Source: Argopecten irradians (Eukaryota; Mollusca; Bivalvia; Pectinida; Pectinidae). Taken from it: a stretch of DNA of 64,000 nt. Below the pieces are notes generated by a model. It saw only the letters and a program-made list of their open reading frames with translations. It did no database searches and had not been told where the DNA came from. Shown one piece after another: positions 47,090-60,230 of this stretch (positions are counted from its first letter, which is position 1; each line of letters starts with the position of its first letter). A program made the translations under genes and the position numbers. Where the stretch lies: positions 31,749,540 through 31,813,539 of the forward strand of contig NC_091134.1 of assembly GCF_041381155.1 (NCBI RefSeq). The letters are read 5' to 3'.

Positions 47090-49910
47090 TTCCCATTTGA
47101 CTGCATTCCAGAACAACTGGAAATTAGAAATATGAAGTTGATGTCCTAGCGAGATAATCACACATTCAATAATGACTTATGCTTTTCTCGATAATTGAAA
47201 TCAGACACAATAACAAACACATTTAGTGAAACAAATGAATCTTTATATCCATGGACCCATACACATGTGGTCATTAGCAAATTACATGTACGTACGTTAT
47301 ATCGTCTTATCATGAAACCTTTGTATTAGGATACATGTATCAATCAAGATTCCAAGGTTTCGCCCTAATTGCAATTTTTGGCCTGGAATATATCGTTGAA
47401 CTTATTAATATGACCAATTAAGGCTGTCTCCAATATAACGTTAACACCATGACATAGCTGATCTTTAAATATTCTAAATGCGCGATAATGATACGACCTT
47501 AATCCTAATTGCACAATATCTTAAATGCATGATTCCTTCTTGATGTCGCCCTAAGTCGGTATTTTCATCAATAAGTTCGATATTTTACTTAATGCTTGGT
47601 ATCTATAACTATGAACAAACTTTCTTATGAAATCAATCAAATGTATCCTACTTGTATTCAGTTAATAATCTGAATACATATTGTCTAAGATTAAACATTT
47701 TGACGTTTTTCTTAATTCTTCATTTTGACTGCACTCCAGAACAACTGAAAAATGTAAGAATAAAGTTGATGTCATTACGAGATTATCAGACATAATTAAT
47801 TAAGCTTTTCTCGATCACTGAAATCAGCAACAACACAGAGACATTATAGTAAAATGAACACATTTGTGTATTAATGGATCCATACTGATGTTGTCAAGAC
47901 TAAATTACATTTTCGTAAATTATATCGTCTTTTCATGATAACGTTGTATTAGGATACAAATCGAGATTTCATGGTTACGCCCTAAGTGCAGTTTTTGGCC
48001 TGGAATATTTGATTGAACTTATTAATATGTCCAACTAAGACTGTCTACAATATAACGTTAACTCCATGAGGTAGCTCATCTTTAAATATTCTAAATGTGA
48101 TAAAATGCTACGATCTTTAACCTAATTACACAATATCTTTAATGGATGCATATTTACTTGTTAATGTCTCTCTAAGTCTCCGTTTTTACCAATACGACCA
48201 ATGTTTCTCATGAAATAAATCATCTCTATCATATTTTAATAAAATAAATCAACTGAAAACATATTTTACCAAAATATACTTTTTATTTTTCTTATTTCCC
48301 CATTTGACTGCATTTCAGAACAACTGGACATTTGGAACACGGATTGATGTCCTAGCGAGAAAATTAGAAATGTAGTATTTCTCGATCACTGAAATCAGAA
48401 ACACCAACAAACACATTTTAAAATCTTTATATTCATCGACCCATACTGATGTATTCATGAGTAAATTACATTCTCGTAAGTTATATCGTCTTTTCATGAT
48501 ACCGGTTGTATTAGGATACAAATCGAGATTTCATGGTTACGCCCTAAGTGCAGTTTTTGGCCTGGAATATTTGATTGAACTTGTTAATATGTCCAACTAA
48601 GGCTGTCTACAATATAACGTTAACACCATGTCCTCGCAAGATTATCACATATTCAGTAACAACAACAAACACATTATAGTGAAAGGAATTTCCGTATATT
48701 CATGCACCAATACTGATGTGGTCATGAGTAGATTATATCTTCGTAAGTTATATCGTCTTTTCATGATACCGTTGTATTAGGATGCAAATCGAGATTACAT
48801 GGTTTCGCCCTAAGTGCGGTTTTTGGCCTGAAACGTATCATTTAACTTCTTTTTTTTTTTTTTTTTTTTTTTTATGTACAGGTAAGATCTTTATTGACAA
48901 AGGCAATTATTTAAAACTGTGCAATATATATTTGACACAACATATTCATGTAGTGTCGTAAATCCTAACTAAATAAAAATGAAAATCTGAAATTTTCAGG
49001 AAATTGTAGACTTTCAGAAGTTCTAGCTTAATCTGTTAGTATCATAAACATATTCAATGCTCTTTTAAGTGCCTGAAAATCTAGAGAATGAAAACAATAT
49101 CAATGCTATAGTTGAATCAGGTAATCGGATAATAATATTGCATTCATCGCATTTATCTCTAATGTGTTCAATGATCAAGAGGACAGAATAAAAAGCTTAT
49201 TATATGAGTCTGTCATGTGGACAGGGATATATCAACCCCTGTGAAAGATTTTGATCGTCAACCCTCGGCTTCCGGATAACTCGAGGCTTGCCGAGGGTTG
49301 ACGCCCAATATCCTATGTTTCCCAGAGAGGGTGAGAGGGTTGTAGTTAATAGATTTTTTTAACTACCGATCATTTAACTTATTAAAATGTCCAACTCAGG
49401 CTGTCGCTAATATCACGTTTACACCATGACGTAGCTCATCTTTAAATAATCTATATGCGAGGTAATGATACTACCTTGAACCTAATTACACATTATCTTA
49501 AATGCATATTCCCTTGTTGATGTCTCCCTAAGTCTTCTTTTTTACTAATACGACCAACGTTGCCCATGAAATAAATCATCTCTATCATACTTAAATGCAG
49601 TTTAACAAATGAATATAATAATCAAATTAAACTTTCTTTCATCATTTGACTGCTTTCCAGAACAACTGGAAATTGGAAATATGAAGTTGATGTCCTAGCA
49701 AGATTATCACATATTCAGTAATGAATTATGCATTTCTCGACCACTGAAATCAGAAACAACAACAAACACATTTTAGTGAAATGAATGAATCTTTATATTC
49801 CTGAATCCATACCGATGTGGTCATGAGTAAATTACATTTTCGTAAATTTTATCGTCTTTTCATGATTCTGTTGTGTTAGGATACAAATCGAGATTCCATG
49901 GTTTCCATGG
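47090..49910 (-). repeat. Tandem array of decayed sulfotransferase exon-border units
   Basis: About five units of 270-620 bases. On the minus strand they share TATATTCCAGGCCAAAAACT (the acceptor and start of the exon at 46040), then TACAACCGGTATCATGAAAA, and a flank with AACAACTGGAAATTGGAAAT. The marker TTTTTGGCC occurs at about 47376, 47993, 48555 and 48821, with a truncated unit near 49880. The coding frame is closed in these units (for example TTAGGG in place of TTACGA). Confidence 0.7.
48849..49368 (-). mobile_element. Retroposon with poly(A) and 12-base target duplication
   Basis: ATCATTTAACTT at 48837-48848 is repeated exactly at 49369-49380. The insert begins with about 27 T on plus (poly(A) on minus) and contains the hairpin TCAACCCTCGGC/GCCGAGGGTTGA. 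No clear coding region. It interrupts one unit of the sulfotransferase-derived array. Confidence 0.8.
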
Positions 49911-49916
49911 CAACTG

Positions 49917-49980
49917 CCCCCCCCCCCCCCCCCCCGGGAACGGGGGGGGACAAACATGTTTTTTGCCCCCCCCCCCCCAT
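49917..49980. repeat. Poly-C/poly-G low-complexity tract
   Basis: A run of C, then GGGAACGGGGGGGG, then another C run; it marks the broken edge of the last array unit. Confidence 0.8.
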
Positions 49981-50427
49981 TTTCGCCGACTGAAATGTTC
50001 TTAAAATGCATATTTGAAAGAAAAAAGGGTCATCCTGCACATTTTTGTTCTTCATTCTAAAAAATTTTCCGCTGCGCGGCGCATTTCCTAAAACGTTCAA
50101 GCACATAATGTTCAAACCTTTTATAGTAGAAATTCAATAGACATGAACTATACTAAAAATGTCCATTAAGGGATTCTACGTACTACATTTGTATTTCAAA
50201 AAAAGTCTCTTAAAAGATTACTTTGTTTATATGTCTTAGCAAGACAATTAATTTATAATTATTTTGAGTTACAAAACAATGTGCCGATGGTGTGAATACG
50301 GTATGTTCAGATCGAGCAGGTTTGCACAATGATTGACGACACAATTATCACAATTATCGTTTCTAAATGCAGGTTACTTTAAATCGAAAAATTACCATGG
50401 TAAGAACGCTTTAAAATCATTAAAATA

Positions 50428-50875
50428 CATCGTAAAACTCATCTCAGCCATACTAAATCGTATTTTTTTCCCGGGGAGACCCCCGCACCCTCCAAACACC
50501 AAAATCTTGCGCCTTCAGGCGCTCGCAAATTCATCAAAATGCATCGTGAAACTTATCTTAGCCATTCTAAATCGTAATATTTTTCCCGGGGGAGACCCCC
50601 GAACCCCCCTAACACCAAAATCTCGCGTCTTCGGGCGTTCGCAAATTCATCAAAATGCATCGTGAAACTTATCTTAGCCATTCTAAATTGTAATATTTTT
50701 TCCCGAGGGAGACCCCCGAACCCCCCTAACACCAAAATCTCGCGTCTTCGGGCGTTCGCAAATTCATCAAAATGCATCGTGAAACTTATCTTAGCCATTC
50801 TAAATTGTAATATTTTTTCCCGAGGGAGAGCCCCGAACAACCCCCCCACCCCAACACCTTCGGCGCTCACACGCT
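50428..50875. repeat. 116-base tandem repeat, about 4 units
   Basis: CATCGTGAAACTTATCTTAG recurs at 50542, 50658 and 50775, with a diverged first unit at 50428. Each unit has a GC-rich CCCGGGGGAGACCCCCGAAC-like block. Confidence 0.85.
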
Positions 50876-51155
50876 AATTTGGCCAATTTGCGTATTCGTT
50901 AATTTCCTTTTAGCAACCCCACTGTCTATAAATGTGAACAAGGATTATATTTAATGATATATGAAAAAGGTATATAAAATATATTTGTTGTGTGTTGAAT
51001 TAATCTCCTCCTGTATGTGCGGTGCGAGGGGGGGTGTGTTACAAAATATTGAGGACCTTTGCCCCCCCCCCATTACGTTTCATCTTCCTACGCCACTGCT
51101 AAGTCAAGGTTTTAGCCTATTTCAGCACATTTCGCCCTAAGTACTAAAACTCTGT

Positions 51156-51201
51156 GTTATATATATATATATACATATATATATATAATATATATATATA
51201 C
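51156..51201. repeat. AT dinucleotide microsatellite
   Basis: (TA)n with small interruptions over about 45 bases. Confidence 0.85.
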
Positions 51202-51633
51202 TGTCTATAGACAACGGCAGTATCTTCAATTACGGTATATAGAACATACGTATGTGCTTAGTGAGTCTCTCATGACAGACACACCGTTTCAGTTGACTGA
51301 AATATATAAATTGAATGTACATTTCATGGTATAGCATTGTAACCGAAACAGACACTGAAGTCGTCACCGAATCTGCTCCAAATGGACGGCAAAAGTGTTT
51401 GGTTACATGCCATTGTAGTAGAAGAGGATATTGGATCCTAGACTTGTTTTTAACAGGTGAGTATTACAAGTTCATTAGTCGAAATAAAATCGAAATCGTT
51501 GTGAGACAGAATGGTGTTCATTGTGTCAATACATCAAAACCGAGGCTCACATCTACGGTTGAATTTAAACTTCCATGGTAGAATTACCTATATATATTTA
51601 ACGTTCATGTTTTTCGTTTTTTTTCCATTTTAG

Positions 51634-51737
51634 AATGTATTTACAGAGATTAAGAAATATCTTTCTCCTGATTGGTGTGGCCTGTCTGACGATGCTGGTG
51701 TTAGCTTATCACTTCATCGTTACAACAAACCTGAAAG
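51634..51737 (+). CDS. Sulfotransferase exon: cytoplasmic tail and signal anchor
   Basis: A long T-rich tract and TTTTAG precede 51634, with ATG at 51635, and AACCTGAAAG|GTATTG closes at 51737 (34 codons plus one base). It encodes MYLQRLRNIFLLIGVACLTM then LVLAYHFIVTTNLK: a short basic tail and one hydrophobic helix, as in Golgi type II membrane enzymes. Its phase fits the stem exon at 53148 and then the catalytic exon. Confidence 0.6.
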
Positions 51738-51840
51738 GTATTGGATTCAATGCAATAATGTCATTTTACTATATAATAGACCTTCCCTCAAACCACTTTT
51801 TCAAAAGTCTAAATAACACACAAAGTTGTAGACGTATAAT

Positions 51841-52072
51841 GTTTATGATATTTCATTTAGGCAAATGCGACATTTAGCAACATAAAGCGAAACATTTGTG
51901 AGATTAAATATGGTATAGTTTTCTCGCCTATCAGAGAGAGACGAACTCTACTGACAGTTTATGATATTTCATTTAGGCAAATGCGACATTTAGCAACATA
52001 AAGCGAAACATTTGTGAGATTAAATATGGTATAGTTTTCTCGCCTATCAGAGAGAGACGAACTCTACTGACA
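51841..52072 (+). repeat. Exact tandem duplication, 116-base period
   Basis: GTTTATGATATTTCATTTAG starts at 51841 and again at 51957, with essentially identical sequence between. It lies in the sulfotransferase intron and appears recent. Confidence 0.9.
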
Positions 52073-53147
52073 CACTCTAGAGTTGCTATTGATATTAATG
52101 ATTTTAACAAAGCGTTGCAAATGTTATGTAAGTTTATTAAAAAAACGCATTTCTTTGTTAAATAAAAAACTAATTGAAGCTATATTGTGATCCAATTTGA
52201 GATGATAAAACGTGAATTGTATTATTCAACAATATGACATCCTCGATACTCTAGGGGTTAATTCCACTAACACGACAGTAGATATGATCAAGTTTAATCC
52301 TTTGATGGACATCAGAACAATCGAATAACGGTACATTGCGGTTAATTGGCTTTAAAGTCCAAATATTCGTATCTGTCTATTTTTTTCGTTATTTAGAAGG
52401 ATTTTGAAATAAAAAAATCCTATTGTAAATCATGCAGAGATAGGACTAAAATGAAGTAAAGATAGACAGTGACGATTCGGAAAATTTTGTTGAAGATCAA
52501 AATAGATATTAAACATGGGTAAGTGGGTCCCACTTTTCAAACAAACCGAAGTTAGCCGACATTGTAACGTCGTTATCGAGAACAATGTCTTTCCGAGAAC
52601 GGATGTACCCAACCTATTGATAATCATTATCTACATTCTGTGATATAACTTACTTTTAACTTCATCTACAATATAAGGGTCGAAACTAACTTGACTCTTT
52701 GCTGCTAATTACAAATAGTGTTACTTAAAAGTTTGGCGTCGCTCTCTACATAATCATGAAAGAAACATTCTGTATGTCTGTGATTTGTAAGGTTTTTTCC
52801 TCCTGAATGCCTTCAGTTATACTGTGGAAAATCCCAGGGGTGGGTATTACGACAGTAATAGTAACCCCTGAAATATCTAGGAGGCGATGGTAATGTTCAC
52901 TATCAACATTGTAACATTTTAACACTGGATAGGCAATAAACTATTTACAAATAAGTTGAAAAACCCATTGTTTTGCATTTAGTCATGAATTGTATCATCA
53001 TTAATAAGAGCACGTGATTCATCTAGTTTATGCGCTACCTATATTGTATTGTCGATGGAAATTCCTTTTTGTTATACACGATCACGTTTTTGTTAACAGT
53101 GAACAGAATACATGTTACGACTAGAATTATTTCTATTAGCATGAGAG

Positions 53148-53191
53148 AGGAAAAGAGTGAATATGATCAACAGCTTCACAACAAAATACAG
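53148..53191 (+). CDS. Sulfotransferase stem exon (proposed)
   Basis: Between GAGAG|AGGAAAAG and AAAATACAG|GTATAT, 44 bases. With one base from the previous exon it reads EEKSEYDQQLHNKIQ and leaves phase 0 for the exon at 53363. It would be part of the lumenal stem. The acceptor is not ideal, but both phases fit. Confidence 0.4.
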
Positions 53192-53362
53192 GTATATACA
53201 CATGAACAATAAGGTTAATTTATGTATTAGAATGTCCATATGTAAACTATTGCAATTATTTGATATTTTCGTAATATTTAAAAAATTTTACGAAAGTTTT
53301 GGTTATAATGACAAAAAGTGCATGTATGCATGTAAAAGTTAATAACTTTTGTATTTCGATAG

Positions 53363-54427
53363 GTGTCTCAGAGAAAGTTCACTGAAAGGCAAAAACATCT
53401 TCAGGAACACTGCCATTTGAGCCGTAATTTGGAGAGAATCCCGAGCTTTCCATATGTTAAACAGAGATATCTTTTGTATGATTCTGAACTGAACATTGTC
53501 TTCTGTATGCTATAGAAGATAGGCTGTACATTCTGGAGAAGGGTGTTTTATTCAGTGAGTCACACATTTAATGGCAGCATTTCATATGTCTATTCCATAG
53601 CTTGTGCCAAAGTCCATGATGAAGAGCTTCCTACCTTAAAGTATCTAAATGTAACTGTCGCTGCAGATATTTTAAAATCAGCTGCTACTGTCATCTTCGT
53701 TCGTGATCCATACGAGCGTGCCTATTCTGGATACTTGGACAAGTTACACAACATCAACCCTTTTTACATGGCATATGTAGGACGAGATATAGCAAAGAAC
53801 AGAAATAAACCTGCCCTTAAAAGCTTAACCTGTGGACATGATGTATCATTCTCAGAATTTATACAATACTTAGTGAAACAGAGCAGAAAAGAGCGTCACA
53901 TCGACGATCACTTTTCACCCATTCACGATCATTGTTTACCTTGTGATATCAAATATAAATTTATTGGGAAAATGAAATCATTTGATAAAGATGCATCGGA
54001 AGTTATGTCCGAGACCAGAATGTTTCTAAACTCATCAAATAAACTGAAAGGAACTGCGTCTATTGCTAAGGAAACTTATTCGAGTATTAATGAAAGCTTC
54101 ATTAATGCATTCCAATCTCGATATAGCATGTCAAATTGTTTTACTGTGAAGGAATTGTATAACCGTGTGTGGAAAACGCTTCAACTCCGTGGCATGATAG
54201 ACCCGGATGTACCCATGCCAAACTCTCAGAACGTGGACACGATATACCGTGAGGCGGTCAAGGCCAGCAATCCATCACGTGTTTCTGAATTTAAACGAAG
54301 ATCCTTAGTTAACATGTACAAGACATTAGACAGAGAATTGTTGTTAGGGTTAAGACAGTATGTCTTACGTGACTGCCAATTGTTCAGATACGACGATATG
54401 CCTCGTGATATATTTACCAGCGACTGA
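53363..54427 (+). pseudogene. Carbohydrate sulfotransferase (CHST8-14 type), catalytic exon with in-frame TAG
   Basis: The family moves sulfate from PAPS to sugars of glycosaminoglycans or glycans in the Golgi lumen. The exon follows TTTCGATAG and opens VSQRKFTERQKHLQEHCHLS, with RYLLYDSELNIVFCML, then TAG (53513-53515), then KIGCTFWRRVFYSVSH. This is the 5'-phosphosulfate loop, where the family has a residue such as Pro before KxGCT. Downstream the frame is open for 304 codons, with the 3'-phosphate motif FVRDPYERAYSGYLDKL and Cys residues of the family (SLTCGH, DHCLPCD), ending MPRDIFTSD. With the 5' exons the total is about 402 residues, the usual length. Only one stop is seen, so this may be a young pseudogene, a null allele, or a sequence error. 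A protein from Met 53543 (294 residues) would lack the anchor and the PAPS loop. Confidence 0.8.
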
Positions 54428-54540
54428 AGTGTGTGTTGTTTCCTAGTTCATTGTTGTCATAATGGATATTTATGGCATTGTGTGCACACCATCAAACGCA
54501 GCGAGTGCCTTTTGTATCTTTTAGAAAATAACGAGTGTGT

Positions 54541-54546
54541 AATAAA
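54541..54546 (+). terminator. Possible polyadenylation signal
   Basis: AATAAA 114 bases after the sulfotransferase stop codon. Confidence 0.35.
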
Positions 54547-54659
54547 TTCCACAGCCAATAACCTCGAATTATGTGACCTGTTTCTACCACAATTAAATCA
54601 TCTACGAGAAGGCCAACGCAAGAAAACGTTTTTGCCGACAAAGGCAAACAAGGTGTAGT

Positions 54660-55930
54660 GATATCATCATAAGTAAATAGGCACTCATTCATATTCAAAA
54701 ATCTTATTTGCTTTAATGATGTATTTAGGTAGACCGTTCATTCTGGTTTCCTCTCAAGGATTTCTTTTATTTTTTTATTTTTTTTTTATTTTAGGTATAC
54801 AATGATCACAAAAACCACATAAAAATCATATGTCACTGGGTTATTTCTTCTTCCATGGTTGCTTAAAGATATGTACTAATGACTTAATATTCCGGGATTT
54901 GAAGGACTTTTAAATAAATAATATTTCCTCCCTGTAACATCTCTTATCATATAAAGGATATGCCCGTATCATATTCATACCTTCAGTAGTTGATATAGAA
55001 TTCATAACTATATCAAATAAAGCTGGGTTTTATACAATAAAACGAAATATCGTTAATTTAAAATTAACTCCGAACCCAATTTTAGTTAAAAATTGCATCA
55101 AAATAGTAATGTTTTCTTTTTTTTTCTGAAAAAATGATCTCAAGAAAAATCGATTTTTTAGAATTTCCATGAAGATTGACATATTTGCAATTAGAAAAGC
55201 CAATAAAATGTATACATATGACCGATTTGCCAGAAAACGTTTAAATAGGCGAATCCGTAGCACTTTTTAACGTTTTATGTTATTCATTTACCCTTGTTAG
55301 TTTTCTATATTCATCATATAAATGGAGCATAGAAGATAACACAATAATTACATATCTTAATGATTCTATTTATTCATTTCATAAGATATAACAAACCAGT
55401 TTACAAGCTACATGTAGGCCTGACCTCAAACTTTCAAAAAGAGTCTAATTCAGCAGGAAATATATCAGTTTTTTTCCGACACAAATATTTTACTCTGTGT
55501 GATACTTTATTAAAATGGACTATTTTCCGTAATAGCATCTTTCAAATTATAAGTAAAGATTTTAACAAGATATAAAATGCAAAATATTTTCCAGCAATTT
55601 TATTTCCATATTTTGTTTGTCCGTTTACGGATGAAAATTAGTATACCGGTATATTACTCAATCGTTTCCTATTGAAGCTCGAGACTCGAATGTTTCCATT
55701 AAAAAAACTACTTACTTCCATCGGCATCTATGCAGTGTAAATCTATTTCTATTCTGCAAAAGATAGGTATACAATGATATAATGATAACGGCCATTCATT
55801 TGTTACTACTGACGTGAAGTTTTTCATTTTGGGTCCCCGTAAATCCATGTGTATTCTATCTGATTGTTTAGCGACTATAATTATAATGATTCTTGGATTT
55901 TACTTCGTGCATGAATCTTCAAAATTATAC
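54660..55930. other. No supported gene
   Basis: AT-rich sequence with short frames; nothing recognised. Confidence 0.35.
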
Positions 55931-55933
55931 TAA

Positions 55934-56140
55934 AGGTCCAGTTTCATGAACATTCATGAACATTCCTTAACTTTAAGGAATTCCTTAATTTAAAATTCCT
56001 CATAGAAAAGCATTACAAATGTTAAGGAAAAAATCTTAAGTTAAGGAGCCTTCCTTAAAATCTGTAATTTTGATTTCCTATGGAGAATTCTAAGCTAAGC
56101 GATTCCTTAAATTTAAGAAATGTTCCAGAAACCGGTAACC
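55934..56140. mobile_element. Short palindromic MITE (GTCCAGTTTCATGAAC family), copy 3
   Basis: GGTCCAGTTTCATGAACATT at the left and the complement of AATGTTCCAGAAACCGG at the right pair, as do the internal CCTTAAGGAA-like blocks. Related to 25316-25490. Confidence 0.45.
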
Positions 56141-56149
56141 ACACCTTTA

Positions 56150-59030
56150 GATTGAAACATTTCAAGTAAACACTAGGAAAGGTTCCAGACGAAATACATG
56201 TGTATTTGCTCTCGAATACCGATGTCAGAAGCGAGTTGTAATAGATGGGAACGGAGAAATAAAGCACGTTTGCCGGAATCCGGATAGCGACGTTACAATA
56301 GTATGTTGTTACAGAAGGGACGGTCTACGTTAATTACAAATCATCTTAATTCTGAACAACTATTCCATGCATTCCTACTTACCGAACATCTTTTTGAATC
56401 GAGATTTCTATAGGTACTTGAACAATAACCTAATCATTGTCGAACTAGATCTACATTTGGACATGTTTACGGCAAAGTGATATCTACTTCCCGCCAAATA
56501 ATCACCAAACCATTGTAACCAAGTTAAAGTCCCACCAAGATGCGTGTATTCCACCGAAATTACCCCCAGATTCTTCTTACGGCAAGATACACCACTAAAC
56601 AAAAGACAATTATAAATCTTGCGTTGATAATTTATGTAACGAATGTGAAAACATGAAAGATTCCGACGCCGTCACACATTCGGTGCGATCAGAGTACATC
56701 AACATGACGTCATTGGATATTTGATGACGTCAACAACCTTTCACGTGACAATGAACAAAAAAGTAGTTCGGGTCAAAGTTTGTAATCTCGACCAATCAAA
56801 GAACCGGAAGGTGTTATTCCACTTGGAGTATATCAATAAATTATTAAATTTATCCAACTCCCAACACATTTATATGGCCTGAGAGTGGAATTACACGGCG
56901 TATTGTGCTAGAAAACATTTTATTGTAACGTGAAATGCATCGTGGAGATGATTTACAAACTACATACTATTTAGTATCGAGGAATTGTAACCATCATAGT
57001 GTTTCTATTCGTTCGATGTATCAGCGGTTTCTGACACTGAAAGACGCAGGAACCATACTCAATAATATCTGTAAATACATATTACATCTACAAAGGAACT
57101 GGTTTTCCTAAGTATTTATAGTAACTCGGGTATCCTTAAAATATCCTGGGAATGGGGTCAAGTCCAAAACCTTAGTCTAGTTTTATTGGTAGGAGCTTTA
57201 TTTATACTCTTAATAAACAAAATTGCTATTTGGTTAGATCAACAGGTCAACTATGCTTGATAAAAAAAATCATATTTTGATTTTTTGTTTCAACAATACA
57301 TTTATAGAACTAGATATCTTCACAAATCTCTGAATATTAATGCATTAGTCTATTCCCTATTTGATCACTACAAAGTTCAGAAATATATTTCAAATAGAAA
57401 AGGGTTGATCGTCACAGAAATTTGTGTTAAAGATTGGAAAAAGTGGGGAAAATTGATACCAATGTTACTTTAATAAACAAAATATCATATTTGTGTGTAT
57501 ATATATATATGTAAAGACTCACCTGACCAGTGCTCGAACAGGACAATGCTCAAACACATCTTTTATTTTCCACTTCTCATTTCTAAAATCAGTTAATTCT
57601 TTTGTTCATAGTGCATGATTGTGATGTGTGCTGACACCTTTTTTCCACCAAAAAGAAAAGTTCTCAAACCAATTCCGTAATTTGAATATGAGCAGACGAA
57701 TGCTGACGGCAAATCACAAAATTGACAATCGCCAAAATAAACAACATGGCATGAAAAGTTCCCTTCTTAAAGAATAAATAACACTTGCAACAAGTTTTTG
57801 GCCTGAGTAACGAAAAAATGTTAATTTCTCGATTTTGTTTCACTTACCGCCCCATTAAAACGCGTGCTAATCCCATTTTCCGAAATTGACGTTAGTGAGA
57901 AGATTGCTCTACGATCGATTGGCCTAGATTACAAAAGTTGACGCTTACGATGTTTTCGGATGGATATTTTGGGATTTTAAATTTTGTTTTCTGAATAAAC
58001 AGAACTACCGGTTAGTTATGCATAAATAAAATCTTTATAATTTAGTCGTGATCGGAATCTGCTGTACCGTGTCCAGTTTGTCAGCTGATCCCCCGATAGG
58101 CCTATTTTGAACAACTGACCGAAAAATTCAACATACAACTCTGTTGTATGTTGAATCACTTCTACTATGTTTCAATTGCATAAAATTTGATAACTTTCCG
58201 TTCGTTAACACTGTCAACGACAAAGGCATTCGTCGCGATAGGCATATGGTAGCCGTTTGCCAGTTTCGACGTTGCCACAACAACGTCATGTTTTATAAAT
58301 CTAACGGAGATAAGATCATGAAAATCATCCAATCAAAACAGAAATTATATCAACATCATTTTAGAATATGTATTTCAAAATCTCCTCAAAAATAAAAGAA
58401 ATAAAAAAAAAATAAGGAAGCATAATATTTCTGAGCTGACATTGCGACAAAACTTATGATAAATGCTCGACAGTCTAAAGGATATGGTGAGATTGAGATA
58501 GTTGTAATTAAGATATATAATTGTCAAGGAGACACTGATGAATTCTGTTTGCGGATGCTACTATGATATCAAAATTTAAAAAAAATGCTCGTGACTTTGA
58601 ACCAGAAAAGACTTAGATTTACAGCTGTAGGTGGCAAGTGTGACTTTGAACCAGCAAATACCGTAAACACCTTGATTAGCATTTTATATTATTAAAAAAT
58701 TACTATAATTTAGTGATAAAACACTTTTTATTTAACTATTGAGACATATGTATATAAGCTGGTGGTGTAAGTCTATTTTCATCCCGTGAATATTCATGCA
58801 GTATCAATGTATTGACAGTTGTGATATTGTTTCAATGTGGGATTACCATTTTTAATTTTTCAGGTACGTAGACTTATCTACACCTTGTTCTCATTTAGTA
58901 AGTCTTCAGGTTTTTTTAGAACATCACATGGTACTCACATAAATATGAAGTTAAGCCCAAAAACTAATCACGTATAACACAAACGCCTGTTTAAAAGAGC
59001 AAATTTCATTACTGAAAGACGAATGAAGAC
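56150..59030. other. No supported gene
   Basis: AT-rich sequence. A few CCAAT-like and CpG-bearing stretches occur near 56690-56800, without a recognisable exon. Confidence 0.35.
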
Positions 59031-59042
59031 ACTCGATTCATT

Positions 59043-59760
59043 TTCGATTCAAACATATTTTTTATTGTCAAAAATACAATAATGGATTAGGCACAAGTTA
59101 TCACAACTTAATAATGCCTTCTCCATAATACATGTATATACAATACTTTGACAGCATACAATCATATAATTATGTATATATACAGAAAATATTGAAGAAG
59201 AAATAGAAAAAAAAATCAAAATGAGTTTGTTGTTACAGACTTGACCTAAAATCTAGCAATATCTTTAATAAAGGTTTGTACCCATTGAAATATCATTTGG
59301 TTTTCCATGTTGGACAAGTATGGAGCACCATAAAGCAAAATATTAATTGAAATATTACCATATTGTGAAACATTACGGAATAAAACATCCCTTTGCCTAG
59401 TATAAAGACTACATTCAAAAAAATAATGAGTTGCATTTTCACATTGATTACCACATGCGCATGATGGGTCGTTAATTATATTTACTCTGTACAAATCATA
59501 GTTCAGACTGCTACACGAATGTCGCAATCTTTTATGTAAAATATTAAACTTCCTTTTCCCAGTAAAATAATAAACGGGTAAAGAATTTACATCAGATTGT
59601 ATCAATGTTTTGAAGGTACGAACGGATGGCTGCTCTCTGACATTGCTAGGCAGTCATTCCATAATCTAATAGAAGATGGCAAGAAAGATTCAAGTGAACA
59701 TGATACTCATTACATCGGGTAGCCGTATGCCTATCTCCAGTCGTTGTTTCCGATTCTGAT
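59043..59760 (-). mobile_element. LINE 3' fragment
   Basis: On the minus strand it runs from GDRHTATRCNEYHVHLNLS (with the usual HATR-like tract), then LPSSIRLWNDCLAM, then RLRHSCSSLNYDLYRVNIIN and DPSCACGNQCENATHYFFEC, to a stop and an AT-rich 3' UTR ending near 59043. It is the C-terminal region of a Jockey-superfamily LINE ORF2, with a frame break near 59610. It is a different family from the LINE at 42600-44900. Confidence 0.7.
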
Positions 59761-59934
59761 AGCAGGTCTCGGGTCTCCCATTTTCTTTGCAAGAACTAAA
59801 AGTCTGCTTTTGAAATCGTCCCCACTAAGGTAACCGCCCTGAAAGAATTTTAGAAAACAGTATCTAACTTGGTGGTCATTACGTTATAATCTTACGTCAA
59901 CAGTTACTATTCTGTGGTAGTTAGTTCATCAGAT

Positions 59935-60230
59935 AATCAAATCCACAAATAAGATACCATGCAGAAGAGATAGAAGATACCAAATTTTCATGCAAGACTT
60001 TTCTGGTACAGATGGAAGATACCAAATCCACCAATAAGACTTTGATTTAATTTTTTTCCACTGATAGAGGATAGTCAAACACATAAATATGACATTGGTT
60101 TTTCTTGCACCGATAGAAGATATTAAATCTACAAACAAAACTATGATTGAATTTTCTTGCATCAATAGCAGAGAACCAAATATACAAACAAAACATTGAT
60201 TTCATTTTCCCGGTACCAATAGGACACACA
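59935..60230. repeat. Degenerate tandem repeat, about 53-base period
   Basis: Blocks of ATAGAAGATACCAAATCCAC type followed by AAATAAGACTTTGAT or similar recur near 59940, 60020, 60073, 60120 and 60170. Confidence 0.55.
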
